This document shows, piece by piece, positions 35,870 through 47,893 of a stretch of DNA of 64,000 nt (within the stretch, counting starts at the first letter, position 1; each line of letters begins with the position of its first letter). Source of the stretch: Agrobacterium pusense (lineage in GTDB: Bacteria > Pseudomonadota > Alphaproteobacteria > Rhizobiales > Rhizobiaceae). The notes beneath the pieces were generated by a model. That model was not told the DNA's origin, ran no database searches, and saw nothing but the letters and a program-made list of their open reading frames with translations. A program made the translations under genes and the position numbers. The DNA lies in contig NZ_FNBB01000002.1 in NCBI RefSeq assembly GCF_900102105.1, positions 787,679 through 851,678 on the forward strand, written 5' to 3'.

Positions 35870-37333
35870 ATGCACAACGAACATGATTTTTCCGCTGCCG
35901 GCGATCGCCTTTCAACCTTCCCCGCATTCTTCCGGGTCGAGGGCAGGCAGGTTGCCGTCTTCGGAAATGGCGATGAGGCCTTCGCAAAGGTCAGGCTTCT
36001 TGCCAATACCAATGCGCATATCGTTGCCTATGCCGACGAGCCGGAGGCTGATTACGCAGTTTATCTCCTCGAACACGGCATCGATCATCGGCCTCATGCT
36101 TTTGCCAGCCATCTGATCGACGGTGCGACCCTGGTTTTTGCTGCAACTGGCGAGGCTGTTCTGGACAGGGACATCGTTGCTGCCGCGCGTTCCCGGAAAA
36201 TCCCCGCCAATGCGGTGGACCAGCCGGAATTCTGCGATTTCTTCACGCCGGCGCTTGTGTCCCGGGCACCCGTCGCGGTGGCTATCGGCACCGAAGGGGC
36301 AGGGCCGGTGCTCGCGCAGATGATCCGCGCGCGCATAGACCAGATGCTGCCGCCTTCACTTGGCAAGCTCGCACATCTCGCCGTGCAGTATCGCGGTGCA
36401 GCGGAACAAACCGTACCGAAGGGCGCGTTGCGGCGCAATTTCTGGCGGCGATTTTTCTCCGGTGCGGTTGCGGATGCCGTCGCCGTCGGCGACGCCCCGG
36501 CCGCCCATCAGGCTGTCGACCGTCTTCTGCGGTCGCCCGAACGCAGCGAAGGCCGCGTATGGCTTGTCGGCGCCGGGCCCGGTGCGGAAGATCTTCTGAC
36601 GCTGCGCGCGCAGCGCGTGCTGATGGAAGCCGACGTCATCGTTTACGATGCGCTGGTACCGCAGGCGATCATCGATATGGGCCGTCGCGACGCCGAGAGG
36701 CTCTCGGTCGGCAAGCGCAAGGGCTGCCATAGCAAGTCGCAGGACGAGATCAACCGCCTGCTGGTGCGTCTCGGCAAGGACGGCAAGCGCGTCGTACGCC
36801 TCAAATCCGGCGATCCCCTGGTTTATGGCCGTGCGGGCGAGGAGATGGCAGCGCTGCGCGATGCCGGCATCGCTTACGAGATCGTGCCTGGCATCACGTC
36901 GGCCTTCGCCGCCGCTGCGGATTTTGAACTGCCGCTGACGCTGCGTGGTGTCGCCTCGTCGCTGATTTTCACCACCGGTCACGATCTGACTGGCGATGTT
37001 CTGCCCGACTGGGCCCGGCTTGCCGTTTCCGGTGCGACCATTGCCGTCTATATGGGCCGCAGCGTCGCTGCCTCGGTGGCCACAAGGCTTATCGAAGCGG
37101 GGCTCGGTGTGGAAACCACCGTCGCCGTTATCGAAAACGCCAGCCGCGCTGATCGCCGCCTGCTGCACGGAACATTAAACGATCTGCCCGACCTTGAACA
37201 TCGCGATGAACTGACCGGTCCTGTCATGGTCATCATCGGCGATGCGGTGGCAGGCGCCAATTTCGACAGGTCCGAGGCGCTTGCGCTTGCCGGAAGGCCG
37301 GCGGACCTCAAACGGGAGTATGTAAATGGCTGA
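35870..37333 (+). CDS. cysG: Siroheme synthase CysG
   Basis: 487 residues, a fusion of two activities. The N-terminal third is precorrin-2 dehydrogenase/ferrochelatase (NAD motif FGNGDEAFAKVRLL, ~31-44). From about residue 220 comes the uroporphyrinogen III methyltransferase (VWLVGAGPGAEDLLTLRA, YDALV, RLKSGDPLVYGRAGEE and VVPGITS-like EIVPGITSAFA). It makes siroheme for the sulfite reductase downstream. The ATG at 35870 is preferred to ATG 35852. It overlaps the next gene by 8 nt. Confidence 0.92.
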   Translation: MHNEHDFSAAGDRLSTFPAFFRVEGRQVAVFGNGDEAFAKVRLLANTNAHIVAYADEPEADYAVYLLEHGIDHRPHAFASHLIDGATLVFAATGEAVLDRDIVAAARSRKIPANAVDQPEFCDFFTPALVSRAPVAVAIGTEGAGPVLAQMIRARIDQMLPPSLGKLAHLAVQYRGAAEQTVPKGALRRNFWRRFFSGAVADAVAVGDAPAAHQAVDRLLRSPERSEGRVWLVGAGPGAEDLLTLRAQRVLMEADVIVYDALVPQAIIDMGRRDAERLSVGKRKGCHSKSQDEINRLLVRLGKDGKRVVRLKSGDPLVYGRAGEEMAALRDAGIAYEIVPGITSAFAAAADFELPLTLRGVASSLIFTTGHDLTGDVLPDWARLAVSGATIAVYMGRSVAASVATRLIEAGLGVETTVAVIENASRADRRLLHGTLNDLPDLEHRDELTGPVMVIIGDAVAGANFDRSEALALAGRPADLKREYVNG

Positions 37334-37640
37334 CAAGGTTTTGACCGCCAACCGCCTGAGCGATGGCATTGCCGTCTGGCTCGACGCCAACGGCGAATGG
37401 ACGGAAAACCTGCAGGGCGCAATCGTCGCCCGCCATGCGGAAGCGGTCGCCTCGTTCGAGGAGATCGGCAAGCGGGATTTTTCCGCCAACAAGGTCGTTG
37501 ACGTTAATATCGTCGACGTTGTGGAAGAGAACGGCAAGCTCTGGCCGACGCGCCTGCGCGAGCGCATTCGCGCCGCCGGCCCGACCGTGCACTATGCGAC
37601 CGGCTACAAGCCGGCCGATGCAGCATTTATCGCAGTCTGA
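37326..37640 (+). CDS. DUF2849 family protein
   Basis: 104-residue small protein always found with sulfite/nitrite reductase genes in alphaproteobacteria. Motifs LSDGIAVWLDANGEWTENL and RLRERIRAAGPTVHYATGYK. Its start overlaps the cysG stop and it lies 8 bp upstream of cysI, so it is co-translated. It is a candidate accessory factor of sulfite reduction; the mechanism is unknown. Confidence 0.88.
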   Translation: MADKVLTANRLSDGIAVWLDANGEWTENLQGAIVARHAEAVASFEEIGKRDFSANKVVDVNIVDVVEENGKLWPTRLRERIRAAGPTVHYATGYKPADAAFIAV

Positions 37641-37648
37641 GGAAGAAT

Positions 37649-39319
<1,671 letters not shown>

Positions 39320-39329
39320 GGAGAATGTC

Positions 39330-39836
39330 ATGACGAAAATCTGGACCCGCGACGGCTTCGTGGAGAACGATCCCTGGGTGATCGAAACGGAAGAATTAAA
39401 AGCGGTGGCCGAGCAGAAGCCCGTGCTGCCGCTTGCCGATTTTCTGGTTCGTGCGGCCGAAAGCAACGATATCGGTCTCGGGGTGCTGATTGCGCCTGCC
39501 GATGATGTGACCCGGCTGGAACCTTATCTCGACCGTATCGAGCTTGTCGCGGTGAGTTTCCCGGCTTTCAATGACGGCCGTGGTTTGAGCCACGCGTCGC
39601 TGCTGCGCAGCCGCCTCGGTTTCACAGGCGAGGTGAGGGCGATTGGCGACGTGCTGATCGATCAGGTGCCGCTCATGCTGCGTACCGGCTTCACAAGCTT
39701 TGCGGTGACGAATGGTACGGCGATCCGCCGCCTGTCCGAAAATCGCCTGCCGGAAATTCCGGTCTATTACCAGCCGACGGCCAGACCTGCGAGCGACGGC
39801 GAGGCTTATAGCTGGCGTCGGCGTGCGTCTCTGTGA
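39330..39836 (+). CDS. DUF934 family protein
   Basis: 168 residues, conserved after cysI in alphaproteobacteria. Contains FNDGRGLSHASLLRSRLGFTGEVRAIGDVLIDQ, the DUF934 signature. Probably an oxidoreductase-associated factor of sulfate assimilation. GAGGAG ribosome site, 10 bp after cysI. cysH does not follow here. Confidence 0.88.
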   Translation: MTKIWTRDGFVENDPWVIETEELKAVAEQKPVLPLADFLVRAAESNDIGLGVLIAPADDVTRLEPYLDRIELVAVSFPAFNDGRGLSHASLLRSRLGFTGEVRAIGDVLIDQVPLMLRTGFTSFAVTNGTAIRRLSENRLPEIPVYYQPTARPASDGEAYSWRRRASL

Positions 39837-39925
39837 CACGTTGCACGGAAATATGAGTTTCTGATACATATTTCCTACGCACATGGCAGTATTGACATTC
39901 TCATGCCTTCAAACCGGAGCAGAAA

Positions 39926-39934
39926 TGGTATAAT
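39926..39934 (+). promoter_or_regulatory. Extended -10 promoter for fpr
   Basis: TG-G-TATAAT, a perfect consensus -10 with extended TG, about 50 nt upstream of the fpr start. A TTGACA at 39892-39897 is too far for a pair. Confidence 0.5.
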
Positions 39935-39982
39935 TGCCCGGTCGGAGAATGTCGCTCATCGAATAGAATGGACGGAACCTAA

Positions 39983-40795
39983 ATGAACGCGCCAGCCAAG
40001 ACGGAAGATTTCGCGATCAAGATACCCGATGGTGTTTACGCCGAGACGGTTTTGTCGGTGGAACATTATACGGATCATCTGTTCCGTTTCCGCATGACGC
40101 GTCCGGCCGGCTTCCGTTTTCGTTCCGGCGAATTCGCCATGATCGGCCTGATGGTCGGCGACAAGCCGATCTATCGCGCCTATTCCATCGCCAGCCCCGC
40201 CTGGGACGAGGAGTTGGAATTTTTCTCGATCAAGGTCCCGGATGGCCCGCTGACCTCCCATCTTCAGGCGATAAAGCCTGGCGATACCGTTTTGATGCGG
40301 AAGAAACCGACAGGCACGCTGGTTCTCGATGCGCTAACGCCCGGCCGACGGCTTTACATGTTCTCCACCGGCACCGGCATTGCGCCTTTCGCGAGCCTGA
40401 TCCGCGATCCCGAGACCTATGAGAAGTTCGAAGAGGTCATCCTCACCCATACCTGCCGCGATGTGGCCGAACTGAAATACGGTTTCGATCTGGTCGAGGA
40501 AATCAAGAACCACGAGTTCCTCAGCGAGATTGTCGGCGACAAGCTCAAGCATTATGCCACGGTGACCCGCGAAGATTATCCCTTCAAGGGCCGCATCACC
40601 ACGCTGATCGAAAACGGCAAGCTGTTTTCCGATCTCGGCGTACCCGCGCTCGATCCGGCCATTGACCGCGGCATGATCTGCGGTTCCTCGGCGATGCTCA
40701 AGGATACCAAGGAACTGCTTGAGAATGCCGGTCTTACCGAAGGCGCCAACAACAAGCCTGCCGAATTCGTGATCGAACGCGCTTTCGTCGGCTGA
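39983..40795 (+). CDS. fpr: Ferredoxin/flavodoxin-NADP+ reductase
   Basis: 270-residue FAD enzyme of the bacterial Fpr class. FAD loop RAYSIASP (53-60 region), glycine-rich NADP loop FSTGTGIAPFASLIRDP, and NADP-binding GRITTLI / GMICGSSAML. The C-terminus ends VERAFVG, the typical extension stacked on the flavin. Supplies or removes electrons between NADPH and ferredoxin, e.g. for CysI. Monocistronic with its own promoter and terminator. Confidence 0.92.
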   Translation: MNAPAKTEDFAIKIPDGVYAETVLSVEHYTDHLFRFRMTRPAGFRFRSGEFAMIGLMVGDKPIYRAYSIASPAWDEELEFFSIKVPDGPLTSHLQAIKPGDTVLMRKKPTGTLVLDALTPGRRLYMFSTGTGIAPFASLIRDPETYEKFEEVILTHTCRDVAELKYGFDLVEEIKNHEFLSEIVGDKLKHYATVTREDYPFKGRITTLIENGKLFSDLGVPALDPAIDRGMICGSSAMLKDTKELLENAGLTEGANNKPAEFVIERAFVG

Positions 40796-40817
40796 CGGAA
40801 CACGGTCTACGACATAT

Positions 40818-40844
40818 AAGGAGGCCAGATGGCCTCCTTTTCTG
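40818..40844 (+). terminator. Terminator after fpr
   Basis: Perfect 9-bp stem AAGGAGGCC-AGAT-GGCCTCCTT followed by TTCTGTTT. Confidence 0.88.
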
Positions 40845-40853
40845 TTTGCGCCG

Positions 40854-42140
40854 TTACTGCCTTCCTTGAGATAGGCCATCATTATTCTGTTTAGGCGCTA
40901 TCTCGTTGCGATAGAGCAGGAAAAGCCCGATGGCGATTGCCGCAATGCCGCCGCCGACAAGGTGCGACAGTGAATAACCGCCCTTCGTCACCAGCCAACC
41001 TGCGACGACATTGCTGAATGACGCGCCGATTCCTTGAACCATCATGACGCTGGCAAGACCGACATTAAAGCGGCCCGTGCCCTTCAAAATTCTCTCCACC
41101 GCAACCGGCGTGACTATGCCGAGCAGCCCCGCTCCGACACCGTCCAGAAACTGGACGGGGAAAATGACCCAGAAGTCCGTAAAGGCGGAAGCGAGAACGC
41201 CGCGGATCGGCAGTGCGACCAGCGCGATGATAAAGACGGTTGAGAGACCGAAACGTCGTATCAGCCAAGGCGCCATGGCAGCGACGAAAATCATCGCAAA
41301 TTGCGCGACGCCGGTAATGATCGCAGTGGTGCGGAAGGGTGTCTGAAGTTCGATGGCGAAATCCTGCGCGATCAACCGGCCCATCGGCGCGTTGCCGAAG
41401 TGGAAGACGAGCAGGATGATGGCCAGAAAGATAAGTCCGCGTTCCTGCAGCAAGACCGCGATGCCGGATGGACCGGGTTCGCCCCTGTCTTCGCCAAGGC
41501 CGCGCGCCACCTTGTGGTCGATGCGTTCGGGGTCGATGGCCGCCGTCGCGACCAGAGCACCCGCAGCGGTCAGCAGCATCAGGCCGATGATGCCGTCCAT
41601 GCCGAAGAAAGTGACGACGACATAAGTCGCGAAGAGCGATGCGAAATTGCCGCCGTGGTTCCAGAACTCGTTGCGCGAAATCTGATGGGAAAACAGGCGC
41701 TCGCCGACAAGGCCGAGCGTGAGGCCGGCAAGCGCCGGGCCGACCACGGCGCCGACGACGGCCGTCATGATCTGGCCGGTCCAGACGATCCAAACATCGG
41801 GAAAGATCAAGGTGATCAGCGCGCCGATGGTCACGAGGACGACGGGTATGGCAATCAGCGTCCTTTTCCACGTCGTTCCATCTACCAGGGCGCCACAAAG
41901 CGGCGTGGCGAGCAGACCCACGAGGCCGCCGACCGTGGCGATCATGCCCAGCGAGAGCGAAGACCAGCCCCGTGTCGCCAGAAATGCATCCAGAAACGGC
42001 CCGAGACCGTCGCGGGCGTCGGCGAGAAAGAAATTCAGTGCAGCAAGGGCAAAAAGCGTGCGATCCGAGATGCCACCGCTATGCGGCAGGCCGCCGGAAG
42101 GAAGGCGGCCGTGTGGTGCCGCAACGCCTACAGTCGTCAT
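40854..42140 (-). CDS. MFS transporter
   Basis: 428-residue major facilitator protein with 12 predicted helices. N-terminal half begins LALAALNFFLADARDGLGPFL; the loop 2-3 motif is degenerate (GALVDGTTWKR). The start ATG 42140 has CGGAG at 8 nt. Sequence resembles the drug/sugar-efflux MFS branch, but substrate is unknown. Its 3' end faces fpr. Confidence 0.85.
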   Translation of the reverse strand: MTTVGVAAPHGRLPSGGLPHSGGISDRTLFALAALNFFLADARDGLGPFLDAFLATRGWSSLSLGMIATVGGLVGLLATPLCGALVDGTTWKRTLIAIPVVLVTIGALITLIFPDVWIVWTGQIMTAVVGAVVGPALAGLTLGLVGERLFSHQISRNEFWNHGGNFASLFATYVVVTFFGMDGIIGLMLLTAAGALVATAAIDPERIDHKVARGLGEDRGEPGPSGIAVLLQERGLIFLAIILLVFHFGNAPMGRLIAQDFAIELQTPFRTTAIITGVAQFAMIFVAAMAPWLIRRFGLSTVFIIALVALPIRGVLASAFTDFWVIFPVQFLDGVGAGLLGIVTPVAVERILKGTGRFNVGLASVMMVQGIGASFSNVVAGWLVTKGGYSLSHLVGGGIAAIAIGLFLLYRNEIAPKQNNDGLSQGRQ

Positions 42141-42332
42141 GAAAATACTCCGATAAATATGCAGGGAATCGAAAAATTGATCGAGGCTGGCGGAAACATC
42201 TGTGCCCGCATTTGGTTGCATTGGCACGACATCAGCAGGGATGTTCCGATATTTTTGCCCGTTGCGGGATTAGCTGGAGGAACGTTTAACGGCATTTGTG
42301 AGTTAGGCTTCGTGGAAAAACGGATAATCGCC

Positions 42333-42836
42333 ATGAAGATCAAGGCTCTTGCAGTTTTATTTTCGGTCGGATTGCTCGCAACCCAGCCTGCTTACGCGGA
42401 CGAGGGCGCATTTCTCTCCTCGCTGAAGGGCACGTGGGCGGGAAAGGGAACCGTAATTACCCGGATCGGCACACCGCCCATTAACGTCAGCTGCACGCTG
42501 AATTCCAACGCGGGATCATCGTCACTCAACATGTCCGGCACTTGCCGCGGTCTTCTGGTGGTGAGGCGCGCGATCGCAGCCGATCTCTCGGAGAAGGGCG
42601 GGCGCTATAGCGGCGCCTATACGGGCCCTTCCGGTCGGCCGTCCGCACTATCGGGCACAAGAAAAGGAAACGCCATCAATCTGACGGTGCGATGGAACCG
42701 CGATATCAACGGCGACCGCGTTGCCGCCATGACCATCGAAAAGGTCGGCGCCAACGGCTTGCGGCTGCGCACGACCGATAAGGACGGCAGGACCGGCAAG
42801 ACAGTGGTGACGAGCGACATCCAGCTGGTGCGTTGA
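42333..42836 (+). CDS. Secreted hypothetical protein
   Basis: 167 residues with a signal peptide (MKIKALAVLFSVGLLATQPAYA, cleavage before DE). The mature part begins EGAFLSSLKGTWAGKGTV, is beta-rich, and contains single cysteines in VSCTLN and SGTCRG that may pair. No characterised family recognised; conserved in rhizobia by impression. Ribosome site weak. Confidence 0.65.
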   Translation: MKIKALAVLFSVGLLATQPAYADEGAFLSSLKGTWAGKGTVITRIGTPPINVSCTLNSNAGSSSLNMSGTCRGLLVVRRAIAADLSEKGGRYSGAYTGPSGRPSALSGTRKGNAINLTVRWNRDINGDRVAAMTIEKVGANGLRLRTTDKDGRTGKTVVTSDIQLVR

Positions 42837-42864
42837 AGAGCTTAGGCATAGCATCTCCACTTCT

Positions 42865-43668
42865 TCAGCTGAATTCAAGCAGCAACGGGCAATGATCCGA
42901 GACTTCGGGCTGCCTAACGACGTCGAAATGATCAACTTTCACAGCCGGATTGACCAGCAGGTAGTCGGCATATCTGTTCTGTTTGGCGTAATGTGAGGTT
43001 CTGGTATCTGTGAAACCGCGGGTCGTGACGAGCTCGACAAGATTGAGTTCATTCAACACGGTAAAGGTTTCGCTGTCGGGCAGGACATTAAAATCGCCGC
43101 AAACGATGACCCGGTCGCCATCCTCCGCAATGTTCTTGACGAGGTTCACAAGTCGTTTTGCCTGCGCCAGGCGGGCGGCGGTATCGTGTTTGCCGTCGAG
43201 GTCGCGTAGCCCATGCATATGGGCAATGACAGCCGGCTGTCCGGTGGCAAAGTCGAAAACCCTAATGGCGTGACCGGTGCGTGACCGTGGATGATCGCCA
43301 TATCCGTCCGCAGAAAAGGTCCCATGGACGAAGCCCTGTGCCTGGGCAACGATGGCGATGGACTTGCGAACGAATGTGGCCAGTCCCCATTGGGAAAAAT
43401 ATCTAGTCGTACCGTGCCAGAGATCACCCTGCGCCGCGGGGCAGAATATCGCGACATGATCCGGCAGGGCATCGGCGACATCGCGGAGGAAATTCGCTCT
43501 CTGCGGAAGCTCGATGCCGTGATCACGATAGGTCAACCAATCCTCTTGGGCAGCGGGCGTATGCACCACTTCCTGCAGGCACAAGATATCCGGGTCGGAC
43601 AGGGAGATGTAAGGGACGAGTTCGTCGTGGAGCTTTCCGCCCCAACCGTTCAGGCAGATAAGGCGCAT
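42865..43668 (-). CDS. Endonuclease/exonuclease/phosphatase-fold protein
   Basis: 267 residues of the EEP superfamily. Metal and catalytic motifs: MRLICLNGWGG with Asn, CLQEV (Glu), GDFNVLPDSE (Asp-Asn), and the terminal SDHCPLL (Asp-His). No signal peptide. The substrate might be DNA, a phosphoester or a sphingomyelin-type head group. Start at 43668 with GGAG. Confidence 0.82.
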   Translation of the reverse strand: MRLICLNGWGGKLHDELVPYISLSDPDILCLQEVVHTPAAQEDWLTYRDHGIELPQRANFLRDVADALPDHVAIFCPAAQGDLWHGTTRYFSQWGLATFVRKSIAIVAQAQGFVHGTFSADGYGDHPRSRTGHAIRVFDFATGQPAVIAHMHGLRDLDGKHDTAARLAQAKRLVNLVKNIAEDGDRVIVCGDFNVLPDSETFTVLNELNLVELVTTRGFTDTRTSHYAKQNRYADYLLVNPAVKVDHFDVVRQPEVSDHCPLLLEFS

Positions 43669-43774
43669 GCACACTCCATCGCTTGATTGTGTGATCCGAT
43701 TTAGCATGGAAGCGATGAAGATCAATCACACCCCATTCTTTTTCACTGCCGGGATTACGCCCACCTGAATGAGG

Positions 43775-43798
43775 AAGGCCCGAATTGCTTCGGGCCTT
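43775..43798. terminator. Hairpin between nuclease-fold gene and fasciclin gene
   Basis: Perfect 10-bp stem AAGGCCCGAA-TTGC-TTCGGGCCTT. It lies just downstream of the fasciclin stop (minus strand). No T-run. Confidence 0.65.
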
Positions 43799-43834
43799 AG
43801 TCGTTCGAGCCCACATTGGCGCTGCGGCGCTGCC

Positions 43835-44395
43835 TTACATTTTCGGCAGCAGCACCTTGTCTATGACATGTATGACGCCGTTGGATTGTTTAACATCAGC
43901 GATGGTGACATGGGCGACCGTGCCATTCTCATCGGTGAGTGTGATTTTTCCCATGCTTTCTTTTGCCTTGAGTACGCAACCGCCGACCGTCTTCACGTCG
44001 TGCTCGCCCTTGTCATCCTTGATCATTTTTTCGATGGCGGATGACAGTGCATTGGCTGCAACGACGTGGCAGGTGAGAACCTTGACCAGCTTCTGCTTGT
44101 TCTCTGGCTTCAGAAGATCGTCGACCGCGCCTTTCGGAAGGGCCGCGAAAGCCTCGTTGGTGGGTGCAAAAACCGTAAACGGTCCTTTGCCCTGAAGTGT
44201 TTCCACAAGTCCGGCAGCCTTTACCGCGGCGACGAGGGTCGTGTGGTCTTTCGAGTTCACCGCATTTTCAACGATGTTCTTGTCCTCGAACATCGCCGCG
44301 CCGCCCACCTTGGGGTTCGCGGCATAGGCCGAAACCGTGCCGATGGAAAGAGCTGCAGCCAGCGTCAGGGCGCGAACGGAAAGCTTGTACATCAT
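43835..44395 (-). CDS. Secreted fasciclin-domain protein
   Basis: 186 residues. A signal peptide (MMYKLSVRALTLAAALSIGTVSAYA) precedes one FAS1 domain. Conserved boxes: TLVAAVKAAGLVETLQGKGPFTVFAPTNEAF and ADVKQSNGVIHVIDKVLLP. Two cysteines (LTCHVV, VGGCVL) may pair. FAS1 proteins mediate adhesion or are cell-envelope associated. Start 44395 or 44392; AAGGAGG 4-7 nt away. Confidence 0.88.
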   Translation of the reverse strand: MMYKLSVRALTLAAALSIGTVSAYAANPKVGGAAMFEDKNIVENAVNSKDHTTLVAAVKAAGLVETLQGKGPFTVFAPTNEAFAALPKGAVDDLLKPENKQKLVKVLTCHVVAANALSSAIEKMIKDDKGEHDVKTVGGCVLKAKESMGKITLTDENGTVAHVTIADVKQSNGVIHVIDKVLLPKM

Positions 44396-44589
44396 TATTC
44401 CTCCTTGTGAAATCCAAGGCCCCGAAAGGTGGCTCTTCCAGCGGCCGCTATCGGTTATCCGTAGCGACACAAGAGACGGAAGCCGGTCTCGCAAAGTTTC
44501 AGGCGAGCCGGAAAAAAAGATAAATGGCTGATTTAAAACAAGGTCCGGGCGCGCAAACGCCGAGGGTTCGTCCTGCGACGGGACGGAAA

Positions 44590-44618
44590 ACGAAAAAGCC
44601 CGGATCGCTCCGGGCTTT
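44590..44618 (-). terminator. Terminator of the gcvTHP operon
   Basis: Perfect 10-bp stem AAAGCCCGGA-GCGA-TCCGGGCTTT on the minus strand with T-rich tail, 22 nt after the gcvP stop. Confidence 0.88.
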
Positions 44619-44639
44619 CTGTCTCGAACGAAGGACAGC

Positions 44640-47504
44640 TTATTCGGCCGCCTCGGCATAGGCCTCCATCGGCGGGCAGGTGCAGATGAGGTTGCGGTCG
44701 CCATAGACATTGTCGATGCGGTTGACCGGCGACCAATATTTGTCGATGCGGAATGCGCCGGGCGGGAAGCATCCCTTTTCGCGGCTATAAGGACGGTCCC
44801 ATTCGCCGACGAGGTCCTCGACCGTATGGGGCGCGTTCTTGAGCGGATTGTTCGTCTTGTCCGCGCGGCCTTCCTCGATGTCGCGAGCTTCCTCGCGGAT
44901 GGCCAGCATGGCATCACAGAACCGGTCGAGTTCCGCCTTGGTCTCGGATTCCGTCGGCTCGATCATCAGCGTGCCGGCAACCGGCCAGCTCATGGTCGGC
45001 GCGTGGAAACCGCAGTCGATCAGGCGCTTGGCCACGTCATCGACAGTCACGCCGCAGCTGTCTGCCAGCGGGCGGGTGTCGATAATGCATTCATGTGCCA
45101 CGCGTCCCGTTTCGGATTTGTAGAGCACGTCATAAGCACCCTTCAGCCGCTCGGCGATGTAGTTGGCGTTGAGGATCGCAACCTTGGTTGCCTGCGTCAG
45201 CCCTTCGCCGCCCATCATCAGGCAATAGCTCCAGGAAATCGGCAGGATGGACGGCGAACCGAACGGGGCGGCAGACACCGCACCCTCGCGGCCGTCGGTC
45301 GCCGGATGGCCGGGCAGGTAAGGAGCAAGATGCGCCTTGACGCCGATCGGCCCCATGCCCGGACCACCGCCACCGTGCGGAATGCAGAAGGTCTTGTGCA
45401 GGTTAAGGTGCGAAACGTCGGAGCCGATATCGCCGGGACGGGCAAGGCCCACCATGGCGTTCATGTTCGCGCCATCAAGATACACCTGACCGCCATGCTT
45501 GTGGGTGATCTCACAGATCTCGCGAACCGTTTCCTCGAACACGCCGTGAGTGGACGGATAGGTGATCATGCAGCATGAGAGGTTTTCGGCGTACTGCTCT
45601 GCTTTTGCACGGAAATCATCAATATCGATATCACCGTTATCACGCACTTTCACCGGCACCACCTTCATGCCCACCATCTGCGCCGAGGCAGGATTGGTGC
45701 CATGCGCCGAGGTCGGAATGAGGCAGACATCACGGTGTGTCCCGCCATTGGCGAGGTGATAATTGCGGATGGTCAAAAGCCCGGCATACTCGCCTTGCGC
45801 ACCGGAATTCGGCTGCATGGAGAAGGCGTCGTAACCTGTGACCGAGCACAGCTTTTCGGAGAGATCGTCGATCATCTCCTTGTAACCGAGTGCCTGATCG
45901 GCCGGTACGAAGGGATGGATGTCGGAAAATTCCGGCCAGGTGATCGGCAGCATCTCTGCCGTCGCATTGAGTTTCATGGTGCAGGAACCGAGCGGGATCA
46001 TCGAGCGGTCGAGCGCCAGATCGCGGTCCGAAAGACGGCGGATGTAGCGCGTCATCTCGCTTTCGGCACGGTTCATGTGGAAGATCGGATGCGTCATGTA
46101 CTGGCTGGTACGCAGCAGCTCCTTCGGCAGGCGATAGTCCGGCGTGAAATCCGAGACCGAGAAATTGCCGCCGAAAGCGCGCCAGACGGCTTCCAGCGTT
46201 GCCGGGCGCGTACGCTCGTCAAGGCTCATGCCGATCTTGGTGGCGCCGACCTTGCGCAGGTTCACCCCTTCCGCGACGGCCGAACGCAGGATAACGCCCT
46301 GCATATGGCCGACTTCGACGGTGATCGTGTCGAAGAAGGTCTCCGGCTCGATGGTGTAACCGAGCTTTTCCAGTCCCTTGGCCATCAGCACGGCCTTCTG
46401 GTGGGTCTGCTGGGCAATCGCCTTGATGCCCTGCGGGCCATGGAAGACGCCGTACATCGAAGCCATGACTGCCAGCAGCACCTGCGCCGTGCAGATGTTG
46501 GAGGTGGCCTTCTCACGGCGAATATGCTGCTCGCGGGTCTGCAGCGACAGGCGATAGGCGCGGTTGCCGCGCGCATCGACCGAGACGCCGACGAGACGGC
46601 CCGGCATGGAGCGCTTATGCGCATCCTTGACGGCCATGTAAGCGGCATGCGGACCGCCGTAGCCGACCGGAACGCCAAAGCGCTGCGAGGTGCCGATGGC
46701 GATGTCAGCGCCCATTTCGCCGGGAGATTTCAGCAGCGTCAGGGCCAGAAGATCGGCGGCGACGGCGGCAATCGCGCCCGTCTGATGCAGGCGGGAAATC
46801 AGGCCGGAGAAATCGCTGACATGTCCGTGCGTGCCGGGATACTGGAAGATCGCGCCAAACACGTCGACCGGATCGAGATCGGTGAAGGGGTTGCCGACAA
46901 TCACCTTCCAGCCGAGCGGGGCCGCACGGGTCTCGATCAGCGCGATGGTCTGCGGATGGCAATTGGCATCCACGAAGAAGGCGGTCGCCTTGGATTTCGC
47001 GACGCGCTGGCACATGGCCATGGCTTCGGCGGCCGCAGTCGCTTCATCGAGCAGCGAGGCGTTGGCGACGTCAAGGCCGGTCAGATCGCAGACCATGGTC
47101 TGGTAGTTCAGCAGCGCCTCAAGACGGCCCTGGCTGATTTCCGGCTGGTATGGCGTATAGGCCGTGTACCAGGCCGGGTTTTCCAGAATGTTGCGCTGGA
47201 TGACCGGCGGCGTGATGGTGCCGTAATAGCCCTGACCTATCAGCGAGGTCAGGACCTGGTTCTTGTTTGCCGTCTCGCGAAGACGATCCAGCGCCTCACG
47301 TTCGGTCAAGGCCGCACCCCAGGTGAGAGGCACTTTTTGACGGATGGAGGAGGGAACGGTGGCGTCGATTAGCGCGTCGAGGCTCTTATAGCCGACGACC
47401 TTCAGCATCTCGGCCATTTCCGACGGCGACGGCCCGATGTGACGCCGGTTGGCGAAGTCATAGGGCTGATAGTCGGTGAAATGGAATTCGGTGGGCGTCG
47501 TCAT
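44640..47504 (-). CDS. gcvP: Glycine dehydrogenase (decarboxylating) GcvP
   Basis: PLP P-protein of the glycine cleavage system, 954 residues, homodimer type in which both halves are fused. The PLP lysine is K704 in [18 protein letters not shown]-terminal part shows [42 protein letters not shown] signature (short form YGTITPPVI). Start overlaps gcvH stop by one base (TAATG). Releases CO2 from glycine and passes aminomethyl to GcvH. Confidence 0.97.
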   Translation of the reverse strand: MTTPTEFHFTDYQPYDFANRRHIGPSPSEMAEMLKVVGYKSLDALIDATVPSSIRQKVPLTWGAALTEREALDRLRETANKNQVLTSLIGQGYYGTITPPVIQRNILENPAWYTAYTPYQPEISQGRLEALLNYQTMVCDLTGLDVANASLLDEATAAAEAMAMCQRVAKSKATAFFVDANCHPQTIALIETRAAPLGWKVIVGNPFTDLDPVDVFGAIFQYPGTHGHVSDFSGLISRLHQTGAIAAVAADLLALTLLKSPGEMGADIAIGTSQRFGVPVGYGGPHAAYMAVKDAHKRSMPGRLVGVSVDARGNRAYRLSLQTREQHIRREKATSNICTAQVLLAVMASMYGVFHGPQGIKAIAQQTHQKAVLMAKGLEKLGYTIEPETFFDTITVEVGHMQGVILRSAVAEGVNLRKVGATKIGMSLDERTRPATLEAVWRAFGGNFSVSDFTPDYRLPKELLRTSQYMTHPIFHMNRAESEMTRYIRRLSDRDLALDRSMIPLGSCTMKLNATAEMLPITWPEFSDIHPFVPADQALGYKEMIDDLSEKLCSVTGYDAFSMQPNSGAQGEYAGLLTIRNYHLANGGTHRDVCLIPTSAHGTNPASAQMVGMKVVPVKVRDNGDIDIDDFRAKAEQYAENLSCCMITYPSTHGVFEETVREICEITHKHGGQVYLDGANMNAMVGLARPGDIGSDVSHLNLHKTFCIPHGGGGPGMGPIGVKAHLAPYLPGHPATDGREGAVSAAPFGSPSILPISWSYCLMMGGEGLTQATKVAILNANYIAERLKGAYDVLYKSETGRVAHECIIDTRPLADSCGVTVDDVAKRLIDCGFHAPTMSWPVAGTLMIEPTESETKAELDRFCDAMLAIREEARDIEEGRADKTNNPLKNAPHTVEDLVGEWDRPYSREKGCFPPGAFRIDKYWSPVNRIDNVYGDRNLICTCPPMEAYAEAAE

Positions 47505-47866
47505 TACGCGATCAGCTCCTTGTAGGCTGCCTCGTCGAGCAGCGTATCGGCATCTGCAACGTTGGAAAGCTTGAGCTTGAAGAACCAGCCGGCGCCTTGA
47601 GGATCGGAATTGACCAGCGAGGGGTCGTCGACGATGGCCTGGTTGATCTCGACCACTTCGCCATCCAGCGGACAATAGACATCGGAAGCCGCCTTGACGG
47701 ATTCAACGGTTGCGGCTTCTCCATCCTTGGAGAAGGTGGCACCCACTTCCGGCAATTCGACGAAAACGAGATCGCCGAGCTGTTCAGCGGCGTGGCTGGT
47801 AATGCCAACGGTGGCGACATCGCCTTCGAACTTCAGCCATTCGTGTTCTGCAGTAAATTTCAGCAT
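47504..47866 (-). CDS. gcvH: Glycine cleavage system H protein
   Basis: 120-residue lipoyl carrier. The lipoylated residue is K58 in [10 protein letters not shown], set in a flattened beta-barrel ([21 protein letters not shown]). Lies between gcvT and gcvP. The lipoyl group depends on LipB, also in this window. Confidence 0.97.
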   Translation of the reverse strand: MLKFTAEHEWLKFEGDVATVGITSHAAEQLGDLVFVELPEVGATFSKDGEAATVESVKAASDVYCPLDGEVVEINQAIVDDPSLVNSDPQGAGWFFKLKLSNVADADTLLDEAAYKELIA

Positions 47867-47893
47867 CGTGTTCTCTCCGGAGATGGGATGAAA

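Noticed and set aside
43770..43830. tRNA-like T-arm sequence on the minus strand (GGCTCGAACGAC)
   Set aside because: No acceptor, D or anticodon arms can be folded around it; it belongs to a hairpin between genes.
45702..47372. 556-codon plus-strand open frame
   Set aside because: Antisense to gcvP; no motifs, low-complexity composition.
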